A stretch of 64,000 nucleotides of DNA from Lactobacillus sp. Sy-1 (GTDB lineage Bacteria > Bacillota > Bacilli > Lactobacillales > Lactobacillaceae): the NCBI RefSeq assembly GCF_019303535.1, contig NZ_JACCIU010000001.1:62001-126000 (forward strand), written 5' to 3'. Under the pieces are notes generated by a model that saw only the letters and a program-made list of their open reading frames with translations, was not told the DNA's origin and ran no database searches. A program made the position numbers and the translations under genes. This document shows, piece by piece, positions 1 to 7,040 of the stretch. Each line of letters begins with the position of its first letter. The stretch's first letter is position 1.

Positions 1-1178
1 TTAACAATGGCTTCAACATCATCAACCTTTTCACCATTAATTCTAATTGCACCATTCTTAACATCTTCTCTAGCCTGACGTCTTGATGGTTCAATCTTAG
101 TATCATCAACTAGCCACTGGATAATATCGTTTGGTTGAGCACTAATGTCAACGCTTGGCATGTTTTTAAACCCTTGTTCAACTTCACTTACAGTTAGATT
201 CTTAATTCCGTTAGTAAACAATGCCTTTGTGATATTTTGTGCTTCTTCAACCGCTTTTTCACCATGAACGAACTTAGTAACTTCTTCAGCTAATCTACGT
301 TGTGCTTCACGCTTCTGCGGTTCGGTCTTCACCTTCTCGGCTAAGGCTTCAATTTCTTCATGGTTAAGGAAAGTAAAGTACTTAAGATACTTTACAACAT
401 CCCGGTCATCTTGATTAATCCAGAATTGGTAAAATTCATATGGAGACGTCTTCTTAGGATCAAGCCAAACTGCTCCACCAGCAGTCTTCCCAAACTTAGT
501 TCCGTCAGCTTTTAACATTAATGGAATCGTCAATCCGTAGGCCTTAGCATCAGCGCCTTCCATCTTATGAATCAAGTCAATTCCTGAGGTAATGTTCCCC
601 CATTGATCAGAACCACCAATTTCAAGTTGCACATCGTTGTTCTTAAATAGATGCAAGAAGTCAATTGATTGCAGAATTTGGTACGTAAATTCAGTAAATG
701 AAATTCCAGCGTCCAAACGACTAGCAACTACTTCTTTATTTAGCATCGTATTAATGTTAAATACTTTTCCATAATCACGGAGAAAATCAAGTAGTGATAG
801 TTTCGATAACCAATCATAATTATCAACAATGGTAAATCCACCGTCTTGGCCAAATAGTTGAGTCATTTGAGCAGTAAGCGCCGCTTCGTTATGCTTAACT
901 TGATCCATGGTTTGGAGCTTTCTTTCAGCCTTTTTACCACTTGGGTCCCCAATTGAACCGGTTGCGCCCCCAACTAAAATTACCGGATGGTAACCAGCTA
1001 ATTGGAATCGCTTTAAAATCATGAATGGGATTAAGTGTCCAATATGCATACTGTCTCCAGTTGGATCAATCCCTGCATATAGACCAATCTTTTTTTCAGA
1101 TACCAATTCTTTTAGCCCATCTGCATCGGTTTGTTGATTAATCGCTCCACGCCAATTTAAATCATCAATAATATCCAT
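1..1178 (-). CDS. tyrS: Tyrosyl-tRNA synthetase, 3' end cut off by the window
   Basis: Charges tRNA-Tyr with tyrosine in the cytoplasm. The reading frame starts MDIIDDLNWRG at 1178 and stays open for 392 codons to the window edge; bacterial TyrS is usually about 420 residues, so only the last part of the S4-like RNA-binding tail is missing. The class I HIGH signature is seen as HIGH in DPTGDSMHIGHLIP (about residues 39-52), and the KMSKS-equivalent loop as KFGKT, typical of bacterial TyrS. The end visible here (RQAREDVKNGAIRINGEKV) is the S4-like domain. The start is supported by a GGAGG-like ribosome site just upstream. A tyrosine T-box leader lies directly upstream, so expression should follow tRNA-Tyr charging. 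Confidence 0.97.
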   Translation of the reverse strand, partial: MDIIDDLNWRGAINQQTDADGLKELVSEKKIGLYAGIDPTGDSMHIGHLIPFMILKRFQLAGYHPVILVGGATGSIGDPSGKKAERKLQTMDQVKHNEAALTAQMTQLFGQDGGFTIVDNYDWLSKLSLLDFLRDYGKVFNINTMLNKEVVASRLDAGISFTEFTYQILQSIDFLHLFKNNDVQLEIGGSDQWGNITSGIDLIHKMEGADAKAYGLTIPLMLKADGTKFGKTAGGAVWLDPKKTSPYEFYQFWINQDDRDVVKYLKYFTFLNHEEIEALAEKVKTEPQKREAQRRLAEEVTKFVHGEKAVEEAQNITKALFTNGIKNLTVSEVEQGFKNMPSVDISAQPNDIIQWLVDDTKIEPSRRQAREDVKNGAIRINGEKVDDVEAIV

Positions 1179-1197
1179 CTTAGTTCCTCCTTAATTA

Positions 1198-1440
1198 ATA
1201 ACAAAAAATCCCCTACAACTTATTAAATAAGCCATAGGGGACGAAATGAGTTCCGCGGTACCACCCAAGTTATCGTTAATAACGATCACTCAATCATTAA
1301 TAACGAAATGACCCGGCAAATAAATTGCACGCTCCATAGGTGTAATTTCTTAAATAAACCGCTTAGCTCACAGCACCGCTAAGTTTCTGAATTCTCAAAT
1401 TTATTTAATACTAGAACTACTTCTCAGCATTTGTTTAATT
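1198..1440 (-). promoter_or_regulatory. T-box riboswitch leader (tyrosine) of tyrS
   Basis: On the minus strand the T-box core GGGTGGTACCGCGG lies at about 1253-1266. It is followed by an intrinsic terminator at about 1203-1241 (GGGGA-rich arms, then TTTTTT). Stem I lies at about 1330-1430, and the likely specifier codon is TAC (tyrosine), read at 1342-1344 in the context GAAATTACACC. Uncharged tRNA-Tyr should stabilise the antiterminator and allow tyrS transcription. The codon, the neighbouring gene and the core motif agree. Confidence 0.93.
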
Positions 1441-1446
1441 ATCAAT

Positions 1447-1475
1447 ATCATAATAACGAAATGCTGTTTTGTCAA
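1447..1475 (-). promoter_or_regulatory. Promoter of the tyrS leader
   Basis: On the minus strand TTGACA (1470-1475) and TATGAT (1447-1452) are separated by 17 bp, which places the start near 1440, just before the T-box stem I. The promoter sits immediately after the stop of the upstream DUF4811 gene. Confidence 0.8.
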
Positions 1476-1478
1476 TAA

Positions 1479-2276
1479 TTACTTGATTTTAGCTAATTGC
1501 TTTTCAACTCGTGGTAACAATACCTTGAGTGCAGCTTGTTGAGCTTCAGCTTGAACCTGTTTTTTAGCAGTTGCAGTGGCTTGTTTAACGACCGCCTGCT
1601 TTTCACCACTACTCATATTGGGGTCTTCCTTTTCAGCTAGTGCTAGTTGCTTTTGAACTGCTGATTGGACCTTTTGTTGGAGCGCAGCTTGTTGCTGTGC
1701 TTGTGAAGAAGCGGATTCCTTTTGAATTTTTGCTTGTTCTTGCTTCATGATGGTTGGCAACGCCTTCACTTGCTTAGCATTTAGGACTAACCAACTCTTT
1801 GGAACGTAGAGCGTATTCGTCCGATGATAAACAGATGGCTTCTGTGCTAATCCATACATGAACCGTTCAAAACTATTTTTATATTCCCACCGAACCGTCT
1901 TGGTAACTAGCTTTGGCTTGGTAAGGTTACTACTCTTAACTACTACGTTCGTAACGTCAGTATCTGGTTTCAGCGTCTTCTTAGAACTTCCGCTCTTGTA
2001 AATAATCGCCTTGTCCTTACTATTGCTTTGCCCAACTGGTTGATCAATCACCATGTTCATTTGTGGTGATAATGAAGCAACCTTGGTGGTCGTCTCAGTT
2101 GAGGAGACCTTGTGCATCCCATAGTGATATTTAAAGTTCGCCACCGCGAGGAACATTGTTCCAATCAAAATAACCGTAAAAATAGAACTTAAAATTAAAT
2201 GAATTGGTTGTTTATTTAATAGGTTCCAAGATAAGAAGAACAGGACTGCAACGACAACTAATAAAATAATAATCAT
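1479..2276 (-). CDS. DUF4811-type membrane-anchored protein
   Basis: 265 residues. Two hydrophobic segments (about 1-18 and 27-47) are followed by an extracytoplasmic region. The last about 90 residues are very rich in Gln, Ala and Lys and look like a coiled coil. No enzymatic motif is seen. It resembles the DUF4811 proteins that in lactobacilli accompany a DHA2-type multidrug MFS transporter (family recalled from context, not searched). Its ATG overlaps the TAA of the transporter gene by one base (TAATG), so the two are translationally coupled and probably work together, perhaps as an accessory subunit of the pump. The function itself is unknown. Confidence 0.75.
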   Translation of the reverse strand: MIIILLVVVAVLFFLSWNLLNKQPIHLILSSIFTVILIGTMFLAVANFKYHYGMHKVSSTETTTKVASLSPQMNMVIDQPVGQSNSKDKAIIYKSGSSKKTLKPDTDVTNVVVKSSNLTKPKLVTKTVRWEYKNSFERFMYGLAQKPSVYHRTNTLYVPKSWLVLNAKQVKALPTIMKQEQAKIQKESASSQAQQQAALQQKVQSAVQKQLALAEKEDPNMSSGEKQAVVKQATATAKKQVQAEAQQAALKVLLPRVEKQLAKIK

Positions 2277-3748
2277 TATTTACGTCCTCCTTCCACTGAT
2301 GATTCTGGAACACTCTTACCCTTTTTAAGCATGAAGGTAAACCCTAATCCAATTAAACCAAAGATAAACGCAACCAAGAATGCAGCATGATAACCACTAA
2401 GAACAGCATCAAGCATCTTAGACTTGTATTGAAGTGGGTCGACAGTTAAGAGGTGATGAGCTGGCTTGGCGTTATTAGTAACATTAGTTAAGACAGAAGT
2501 CATAACAGCTGTTGCAATTGAACTGGCAATTTGACGAAGGGTGTTATTAGCAGCAGTTCCATGGTTCATCATATTAATTTGCAGAGCATTCATACTGTAA
2601 GTAGTAATTGTCATCATTGACATTGCAATCCCACAGGAACGAATTGCATAAATTATTACCACGTACATAATTGGCATGTCAGTTGTTAGGAAGAAGAATG
2701 GAATCGTTCCAATTGTTAGGAGCAAGAATCCACTAATTCCTAAGTAACGAGCACCATACTTATCAAAGATCCGCCCAGTAAATGGACTTAACACCCCAAT
2801 CATCATTGCTCCGGCTAACAAAGTTAACCCTGAATGAAAGGCGTTATAACCACGAACAATTTGAAGATATAATGGTAGAATCATTTCAAATCCAATCAAT
2901 GACATCATTGCCAGTGATCCAATTATTGAACCAACGGTAAATTGCTTGGATCTAAAAACATTTAGGTTAACCAGTGGGTTAGCAGTCTTAAATTCACGAA
3001 CGACAAATAATACTACAAATAAAATTCCGATAAGTAATGTAGATATAACTAAGCTACTTCCCCATCCCTTATCACCAACTGATGAAAATGCGTACAACGC
3101 ACTCCCAAAACCAATTGTTGACAACAATAATGATGGAAAATCAAGTTTCGTTTTGCTAGTAGGTAAAATTGGCTTCATCGCCCATAAACTACCAATAATT
3201 ACAATCGCCACAATTGGAATGATCATTCCAAAAATATCACGCCATTGGGCATTAACAATGATCCATCCTGAAACGGTTGGCCCAATTGCAGGGGCTAGTC
3301 CAATTACCACTCCGGATAGTCCCATCGCAGTTCCCCGCTTTTCCGGTGGAAAAATTGACAACATGATTGTTTGAAGCATTGGCATTGAAATCCCAACCCC
3401 AACGGCTTGAATCAAACGACCAGATAGTAAGGTTGCAAAGTTTGGTGCGGCAAAACACATCACCGTTCCAACTTCAAAAATAACCATTGCAGATATATAT
3501 AACCACTTAGTATTAAAGCGACTTGATAACCAAGCAGTAACTGGAATTAAAATCCCATTTACCATTAGAAAACCACTGGTTAACCATTGGACGGTGGATG
3601 TATCAATATTGAAAACATCCATCAACTTAGGATATGCAGTGGCCAATAAGGTCTGGTTTAAAACGGTACAAAAAGTACCAATTAAAAGGAACAGTACCAA
3701 TAGCGTTCTGCTATAGGGATTTCCCTTTTGATCTAACGGCTTATCCAT
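2276..3748 (-). CDS. MDR family MFS transporter (DHA2, EmrB/QacA-like)
   Basis: A proton-driven drug exporter of the 14-helix DHA2 group: 490 residues, with hydrophobic segments spread through the whole length. It opens with a short basic tail and a first helix that ends at the family-typical LDTSTVQW-like motif (here NIDTSTVQWLTSGFLM). GRLIQAVGVGISMPM is motif B/C-like, and AIGPTVSGWII matches the antiporter motif of DHA2 pumps. It is first in an operon with the DUF4811 gene and divergent from a MerR-type regulator, the usual layout for a regulated multidrug pump. The substrate cannot be read from sequence. Confidence 0.9.
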   Translation of the reverse strand: MDKPLDQKGNPYSRTLLVLFLLIGTFCTVLNQTLLATAYPKLMDVFNIDTSTVQWLTSGFLMVNGILIPVTAWLSSRFNTKWLYISAMVIFEVGTVMCFAAPNFATLLSGRLIQAVGVGISMPMLQTIMLSIFPPEKRGTAMGLSGVVIGLAPAIGPTVSGWIIVNAQWRDIFGMIIPIVAIVIIGSLWAMKPILPTSKTKLDFPSLLLSTIGFGSALYAFSSVGDKGWGSSLVISTLLIGILFVVLFVVREFKTANPLVNLNVFRSKQFTVGSIIGSLAMMSLIGFEMILPLYLQIVRGYNAFHSGLTLLAGAMMIGVLSPFTGRIFDKYGARYLGISGFLLLTIGTIPFFFLTTDMPIMYVVIIYAIRSCGIAMSMMTITTYSMNALQINMMNHGTAANNTLRQIASSIATAVMTSVLTNVTNNAKPAHHLLTVDPLQYKSKMLDAVLSGYHAAFLVAFIFGLIGLGFTFMLKKGKSVPESSVEGGRK

Positions 3749-3828
3749 TAGAGAACTCCTTCTTTCCGTAAAATAGCATTAATTAAACATTTACTTTCTT
3801 CAATTTATAATTTAGCACCGCACTAGAT

Positions 3829-3870
3829 ATTTGTCAACTAAATTGACAAATACATCAAATGTTATATAAT
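3829..3870. promoter_or_regulatory. Divergent promoter region with a 9-bp dyad containing both -35 boxes
   Basis: The dyad ATTTGTCAA-N5-TTGACAAAT spans 3829-3851. Its right arm carries TTGACA (3843-3848), which pairs with TATAAT (3865-3870, spacer 16) to drive the MerR gene. Its left arm carries the same hexamer on the minus strand (3832-3837) and faces a weak TAAATT (3809-3814, spacer 17) toward the MFS gene. A protein bound to the dyad would cover both -35 boxes, which makes it the obvious operator for the MerR-type regulator (inference). Confidence 0.7.
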
Positions 3871-3923
3871 CATTATATATTATTAAGGATAGTTATAATT
3901 AAAGCAGAAAGGAAGCCCCTAAT

Positions 3924-4382
3924 ATGGATAGTGAAAGCAGTGAATTCAAAGAAGTTAGTAGCCGCATCTTTAACCTCTTTAAAAATGATGACTTCTCATT
4001 TGGAATTGGTGACATCGCTAATTACAGTAAAATCCCACAAAGCAAGCTCCGCTACTGGGAAAAATGTGGTTATATTAAATCAAAAAAATGCTCTCGGAAT
4101 CAAAACCGGAAATATTCATACCACACCCTAATGAAAGTCCAATTAATAAAATCCTACCTAGAATCAGGATTCACTTTAAGCACCGCCGCTGACAAAGCCA
4201 CTCAGTTTAGTAATTACAACTCCGTTATTGCTAACATGCTAAAGACTCGGGTACAAGAAATTGGCACAATTGATAGTAAACCGGCAATTAACATGGGAAC
4301 CATTGACAGTAATCCAGATAAAACCATTTATTTCATTGATAACGGTGATGAGGTTAAGGCCATCATTAAAAATAATAACTAA
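3924..4382 (+). CDS. MerR family transcriptional regulator
   Basis: 152 residues. A winged-helix MerR-like DNA-binding region covers about residues 20-90: FGIGDIANYSKIPQSKLRYW is the recognition helix-turn-helix, followed by EKCGYIKSKK and a wing (NRKYSYHTL). The C-terminal about 50 residues contain no Cys pattern for metal sensing and are too short for a classical drug-binding domain. A ribosome site (AGAAAGGAAG) precedes the ATG. It is divergent from the MFS/DUF4811 operon and shares its promoter region, so it probably regulates itself and the pump. Confidence 0.85.
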   Translation: MDSESSEFKEVSSRIFNLFKNDDFSFGIGDIANYSKIPQSKLRYWEKCGYIKSKKCSRNQNRKYSYHTLMKVQLIKSYLESGFTLSTAADKATQFSNYNSVIANMLKTRVQEIGTIDSKPAINMGTIDSNPDKTIYFIDNGDEVKAIIKNNN

Positions 4383-4386
4383 TTTG

Positions 4387-4426
4387 AAACTTTCAATTTC
4401 TTAACCCAGGAATTGGAAGTTTTTTC
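4387..4426 (+). terminator. Intrinsic terminator after the MerR gene
   Basis: AACTTTCAATTTC pairs imperfectly with GGAATTGGAAGTT and is followed by TTTTTTC. It separates the regulator from the polysaccharide operon. Confidence 0.7.
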
Positions 4427-4550
4427 ATTATTAAAATTCTTGAATTACCAGCGATAAGGAACCTAAAATATGGTATGATAAGTAGGATTATGCAATAATA
4501 AAATTATTACGATGAAATCGGATTTATTACATTAATGCGAATCTTTCGTT

Positions 4551-4581
4551 GGGGGGAATCCCCTCCCGGTTTTCAAGGAGG
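4551..4581 (+). promoter_or_regulatory. 5' leader with competing hairpins over the ribosome site of the pga-like operon
   Basis: GGGG (4553-4556) can pair with CCCC (4560-4563) across a 3-base AAT loop. The overlapping CCTCC (4562-4566) can instead pair perfectly with the Shine-Dalgarno GGAGG (4577-4581). The two pairings are mutually exclusive, so this looks like a translational on/off switch for the first gene. An extended -10 box (TGGTATGAT, 4471-4479) lies upstream. The pairings are seen directly; regulation is inferred. Confidence 0.45.
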
Positions 4582-4591
4582 AAAACTATCT

Positions 4592-5806
4592 ATGTGGTTC
4601 AGTAAAATGATTAGCGACTTTATATTCGGGTATCCGGTAATGGTATCAGTTGTATGGATCGTTGGTTGTATCTTCAAGGAGTGGACGCTCCGACATGCTC
4701 CGGTCGACGACACCAATCGTAAACCGTTAGTATCAATCCTAGTTCCTGCTCACAACGAGCATGATACGTTGGAAGAAGCCGTTAAATCGCTATCTAATTT
4801 AACTTATACAAACTTTGAGATTGTCTTAATTGATGATAAAAGTGATGACGATACCCTTGAAATTATGCATCGACTCAAGGATAAGTACCAGTCCAAATTC
4901 CAGATCCAAATCGTTGCCATTCCAGTTAACCAAGGGAAGGCCAATGCAATGAATCAAGGCCTTAAAGTAGCAAATGGTGAGTACTTATTAGGGATTGATT
5001 CTGATTCAGTTTTGGATCCAGATTCCCTATCATACGTTGTTAAAACGTTAAATAAAAACCCCCAAGCAGGTGCAGTTGCTGGTAAGCCGGTAGTTAGAAA
5101 TAGAACCACCATTTTAGGACGGCTCCAATTGCTTGAATACATTGGGGTTATCGATATCATCAAGCGTGCCGAGTCATTCCTAACTGGTCGGATTACCACC
5201 GTTTCCGGAGTTATTGTTGGATTTAGAAAAACTGCGGTTGAATCCGTTAACGGATGGAACACAAAGGTAATGACTGAAGATATTGATATTACATGGCGTC
5301 TATACCGCCAAAAATGGGCCGTTTTATACAATCCCAATATCATTTGTTGGATTCTAGTGCCAGAAAGTGTTCGGAACTTAATTAAACAACGGCAAAGATG
5401 GGCCCGGGGTGGATTAGAAGTGTTGTCTGGTAATCGGGATCTGCTAATTCATGGAACATTCAGTGAAAAATTCTTGCTCTCAGAAACCATCATCAGTAAT
5501 ACATGGGCCGTAGTTACCATTTTAAGCTCAATTACTTACATCCTAACGTTCATATTAGATCATAACTTGACCCTTGATGGAAATATCTTATTATTCATGT
5601 TGATGGTCAGTTTTACCCAGTTCTTAATTAGTTTCTCGTTTTCTAAAAAAACTACATTTATGAGTTGGGGCGACTTCTTATTAGTTCCTGCTTACATTAT
5701 GTACTATTGGATCATTAGTTTAATTAGTTGTATTTACGCCATGATTTCGTTCTTCTTAGATCCAGAACACGTTGGGACTTGGCGTAGTCCAGATCGGGGG
5801 CATTAA
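4592..5806 (+). CDS. Poly-beta-1,6-N-acetylglucosamine synthase-like GT2 glycosyltransferase (IcaA/PgaC family)
   Basis: A membrane processive GT2 enzyme that polymerises UDP-GlcNAc and extrudes the polymer. I start at the ATG at 4592 (404 residues), which has AAGGAGG 10 bases upstream; an in-frame ATG at 4535 lacks a good ribosome site and would run through the leader hairpins. The order is: N-terminal membrane segment; GT-A domain with LIDDKSDDD (about 79), DSDSVLDPDS (about 136, substrate/metal Asp pair), MTEDIDITW (about 227, catalytic Asp) and QRQRW (about 266, polymer-channel motif); then three or four C-terminal membrane helices. It is the first gene of a three-gene operon with a PgaD-like small membrane protein and a deacetylase, the same logic as icaADB. 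Another beta-linked polymer cannot be excluded from sequence alone. Confidence 0.88.
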   Translation: MWFSKMISDFIFGYPVMVSVVWIVGCIFKEWTLRHAPVDDTNRKPLVSILVPAHNEHDTLEEAVKSLSNLTYTNFEIVLIDDKSDDDTLEIMHRLKDKYQSKFQIQIVAIPVNQGKANAMNQGLKVANGEYLLGIDSDSVLDPDSLSYVVKTLNKNPQAGAVAGKPVVRNRTTILGRLQLLEYIGVIDIIKRAESFLTGRITTVSGVIVGFRKTAVESVNGWNTKVMTEDIDITWRLYRQKWAVLYNPNIICWILVPESVRNLIKQRQRWARGGLEVLSGNRDLLIHGTFSEKFLLSETIISNTWAVVTILSSITYILTFILDHNLTLDGNILLFMLMVSFTQFLISFSFSKKTTFMSWGDFLLVPAYIMYYWIISLISCIYAMISFFLDPEHVGTWRSPDRGH

Positions 5807-5808
5807 AA

Positions 5809-6120
5809 TTGGATCATCAACCACAATATAATTTCGTAATTAGAAAAAAAGCTAGTTTCGGAAGAAGAATATGGCACTTTTGCCTATTTGCTGCACTGTG
5901 GGCCGCAGTTATCTTCATTTTAGTTGTTAACTATGGATTTATCTTTGATTTATATACTGACAATCTAGTTACTTACTACTTACTGCTTAATTTAGACTAT
6001 GGATTCTACTTTGGCTTATTGGCAACAATTTTAGTTTTTGCAATTGGGACCCTTATCTTTAGCTTTTATCGAATTAAACGGATAAGGAGGAAACAGGAAA
6101 ATGACACGAAGAACTCGTAA
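5809..6120 (+). CDS. Small two-helix membrane protein, PgaD/IcaD-like position
   Basis: 103 residues beginning at a TTG three bases after the synthase stop, with a GGGGG-rich stretch as ribosome site inside the preceding gene. There are two hydrophobic helices (about 24-45 and 62-85) separated by a short loop and ending in a strongly basic tail (RIKRIRRKQ). This topology and position match PgaD/IcaD, the accessory subunit needed for full activity of the PNAG synthase. Sequence identity is not diagnostic, so the call rests on context. Its last 20 bases overlap the deacetylase gene. Confidence 0.65.
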   Translation: MDHQPQYNFVIRKKASFGRRIWHFCLFAALWAAVIFILVVNYGFIFDLYTDNLVTYYLLLNLDYGFYFGLLATILVFAIGTLIFSFYRIKRIRRKQENDTKNS

Positions 6121-6991
6121 AATTATTGTTTGGATTATTGCCATCTTAATTATTTTTGGAATGTCACTTACAATTCATAGAACGGTTCAATACGATAAGG
6201 GTGATAATACTAACTACGCCCTTAACAAAAAAACACTTTCTGAAAAGAACGGGATTTTAGTCTTTTGTTACCACCGAATCATCAAGGATGATTTGGGCAT
6301 TAATATTGTTAAATCGTTATCAGATAACTCACAGCTTCATGATTTTGCCGTTACTACTACTCAATTCAAAAATCAAATGAAGTTTTTGAAAGATCATCAC
6401 ATTAAGATTATTAGTGGTCAACAGATGTATGAAATGGTCAGTAATCAAACCCCCATTAAGGGGAAGTATGCTGTGCTAACTTTTGATGATATTGATCGAT
6501 CCACAATTGAAAATGCCATGCCAGTAATGGAAAAATATAAATTCCCATTCACTACCTTCATCGTTACTGGCAATACTGGTCGGTACCGTGAAGGCTCTAA
6601 ATTTGCAACTTGGAAAAACATCCTTAAGGCTAAGAAAAAGGCTGGTAATCTTCAAAGCATTGAACTTCATACCAATAACATGCACTACTTAACTAAGGGA
6701 TTAATTCCAATTATCCAACGTCCCGGTGAATACCACCACTTCACTCGTGACTTCATCACCAGCCAACGGGTATTGCATAGTAAAACAGGTCAGTTTGGAA
6801 CATCATTTGCCTACCCTTATGGTGGCGGGACTGATCAAACGACCAACTTCTTAAATTCACAAAATCTTCAATGGGTTGCAACGCTAAATACAGGAGTCGT
6901 AACTGACAAAACTAATTTAATGTACACCCCACGAATGATTATTAATAATGATAGTTGGCCAAGTATCCATAAATGGTTCTCAACTAAATAG
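6101..6991 (+). CDS. Polysaccharide deacetylase (IcaB/PgaB-like PNAG N-deacetylase)
   Basis: 296 residues with an N-terminal anchor helix (about 7-27), so it probably stays on the outer face of the membrane. NodB-type motifs are present. VFCYHRI is the opening motif. LTFDDIDRSTIENAMP (about 126-141) carries the metal/catalytic Asp pair, in the TFDDxD form typical of IcaB rather than TFDDG. ELHTNNMH supplies the metal His pair, and SFAYPYGGG is motif 3. It should partly de-N-acetylate poly-GlcNAc so that the polymer sticks to cells. AGGAGG precedes the ATG inside the upstream gene. There is no IcaC-like acyltransferase gene in the operon. Confidence 0.87.
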   Translation: MTRRTRKIIVWIIAILIIFGMSLTIHRTVQYDKGDNTNYALNKKTLSEKNGILVFCYHRIIKDDLGINIVKSLSDNSQLHDFAVTTTQFKNQMKFLKDHHIKIISGQQMYEMVSNQTPIKGKYAVLTFDDIDRSTIENAMPVMEKYKFPFTTFIVTGNTGRYREGSKFATWKNILKAKKKAGNLQSIELHTNNMHYLTKGLIPIIQRPGEYHHFTRDFITSQRVLHSKTGQFGTSFAYPYGGGTDQTTNFLNSQNLQWVATLNTGVVTDKTNLMYTPRMIINNDSWPSIHKWFSTK

Positions 6992-7040
6992 GTACATAAA
7001 AAGAATGCTCACCAAGGGCATTCTTTTTATGTACCTATTT
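6986..7040. terminator. Bidirectional terminator with 23-bp perfect arms
   Basis: Arms at 6986-7008 and 7018-7040 are exact inverted repeats around a 9-base loop; the stem holds A- and T-runs on both strands. The stop codons of the two convergent genes (deacetylase and membrane protein) lie inside the two arms. Confidence 0.9.

Noticed and set aside
3252-3458. Short ORFs inside the MFS gene
   Set aside because: Out-of-frame shadows of a well-supported transporter.
4535-4591. Longer start of the PNAG synthase gene at 4535
   Set aside because: The extra 19 residues are encoded by the leader hairpins and lack a good ribosome site; the ATG at 4592 has AAGGAGG at proper distance.
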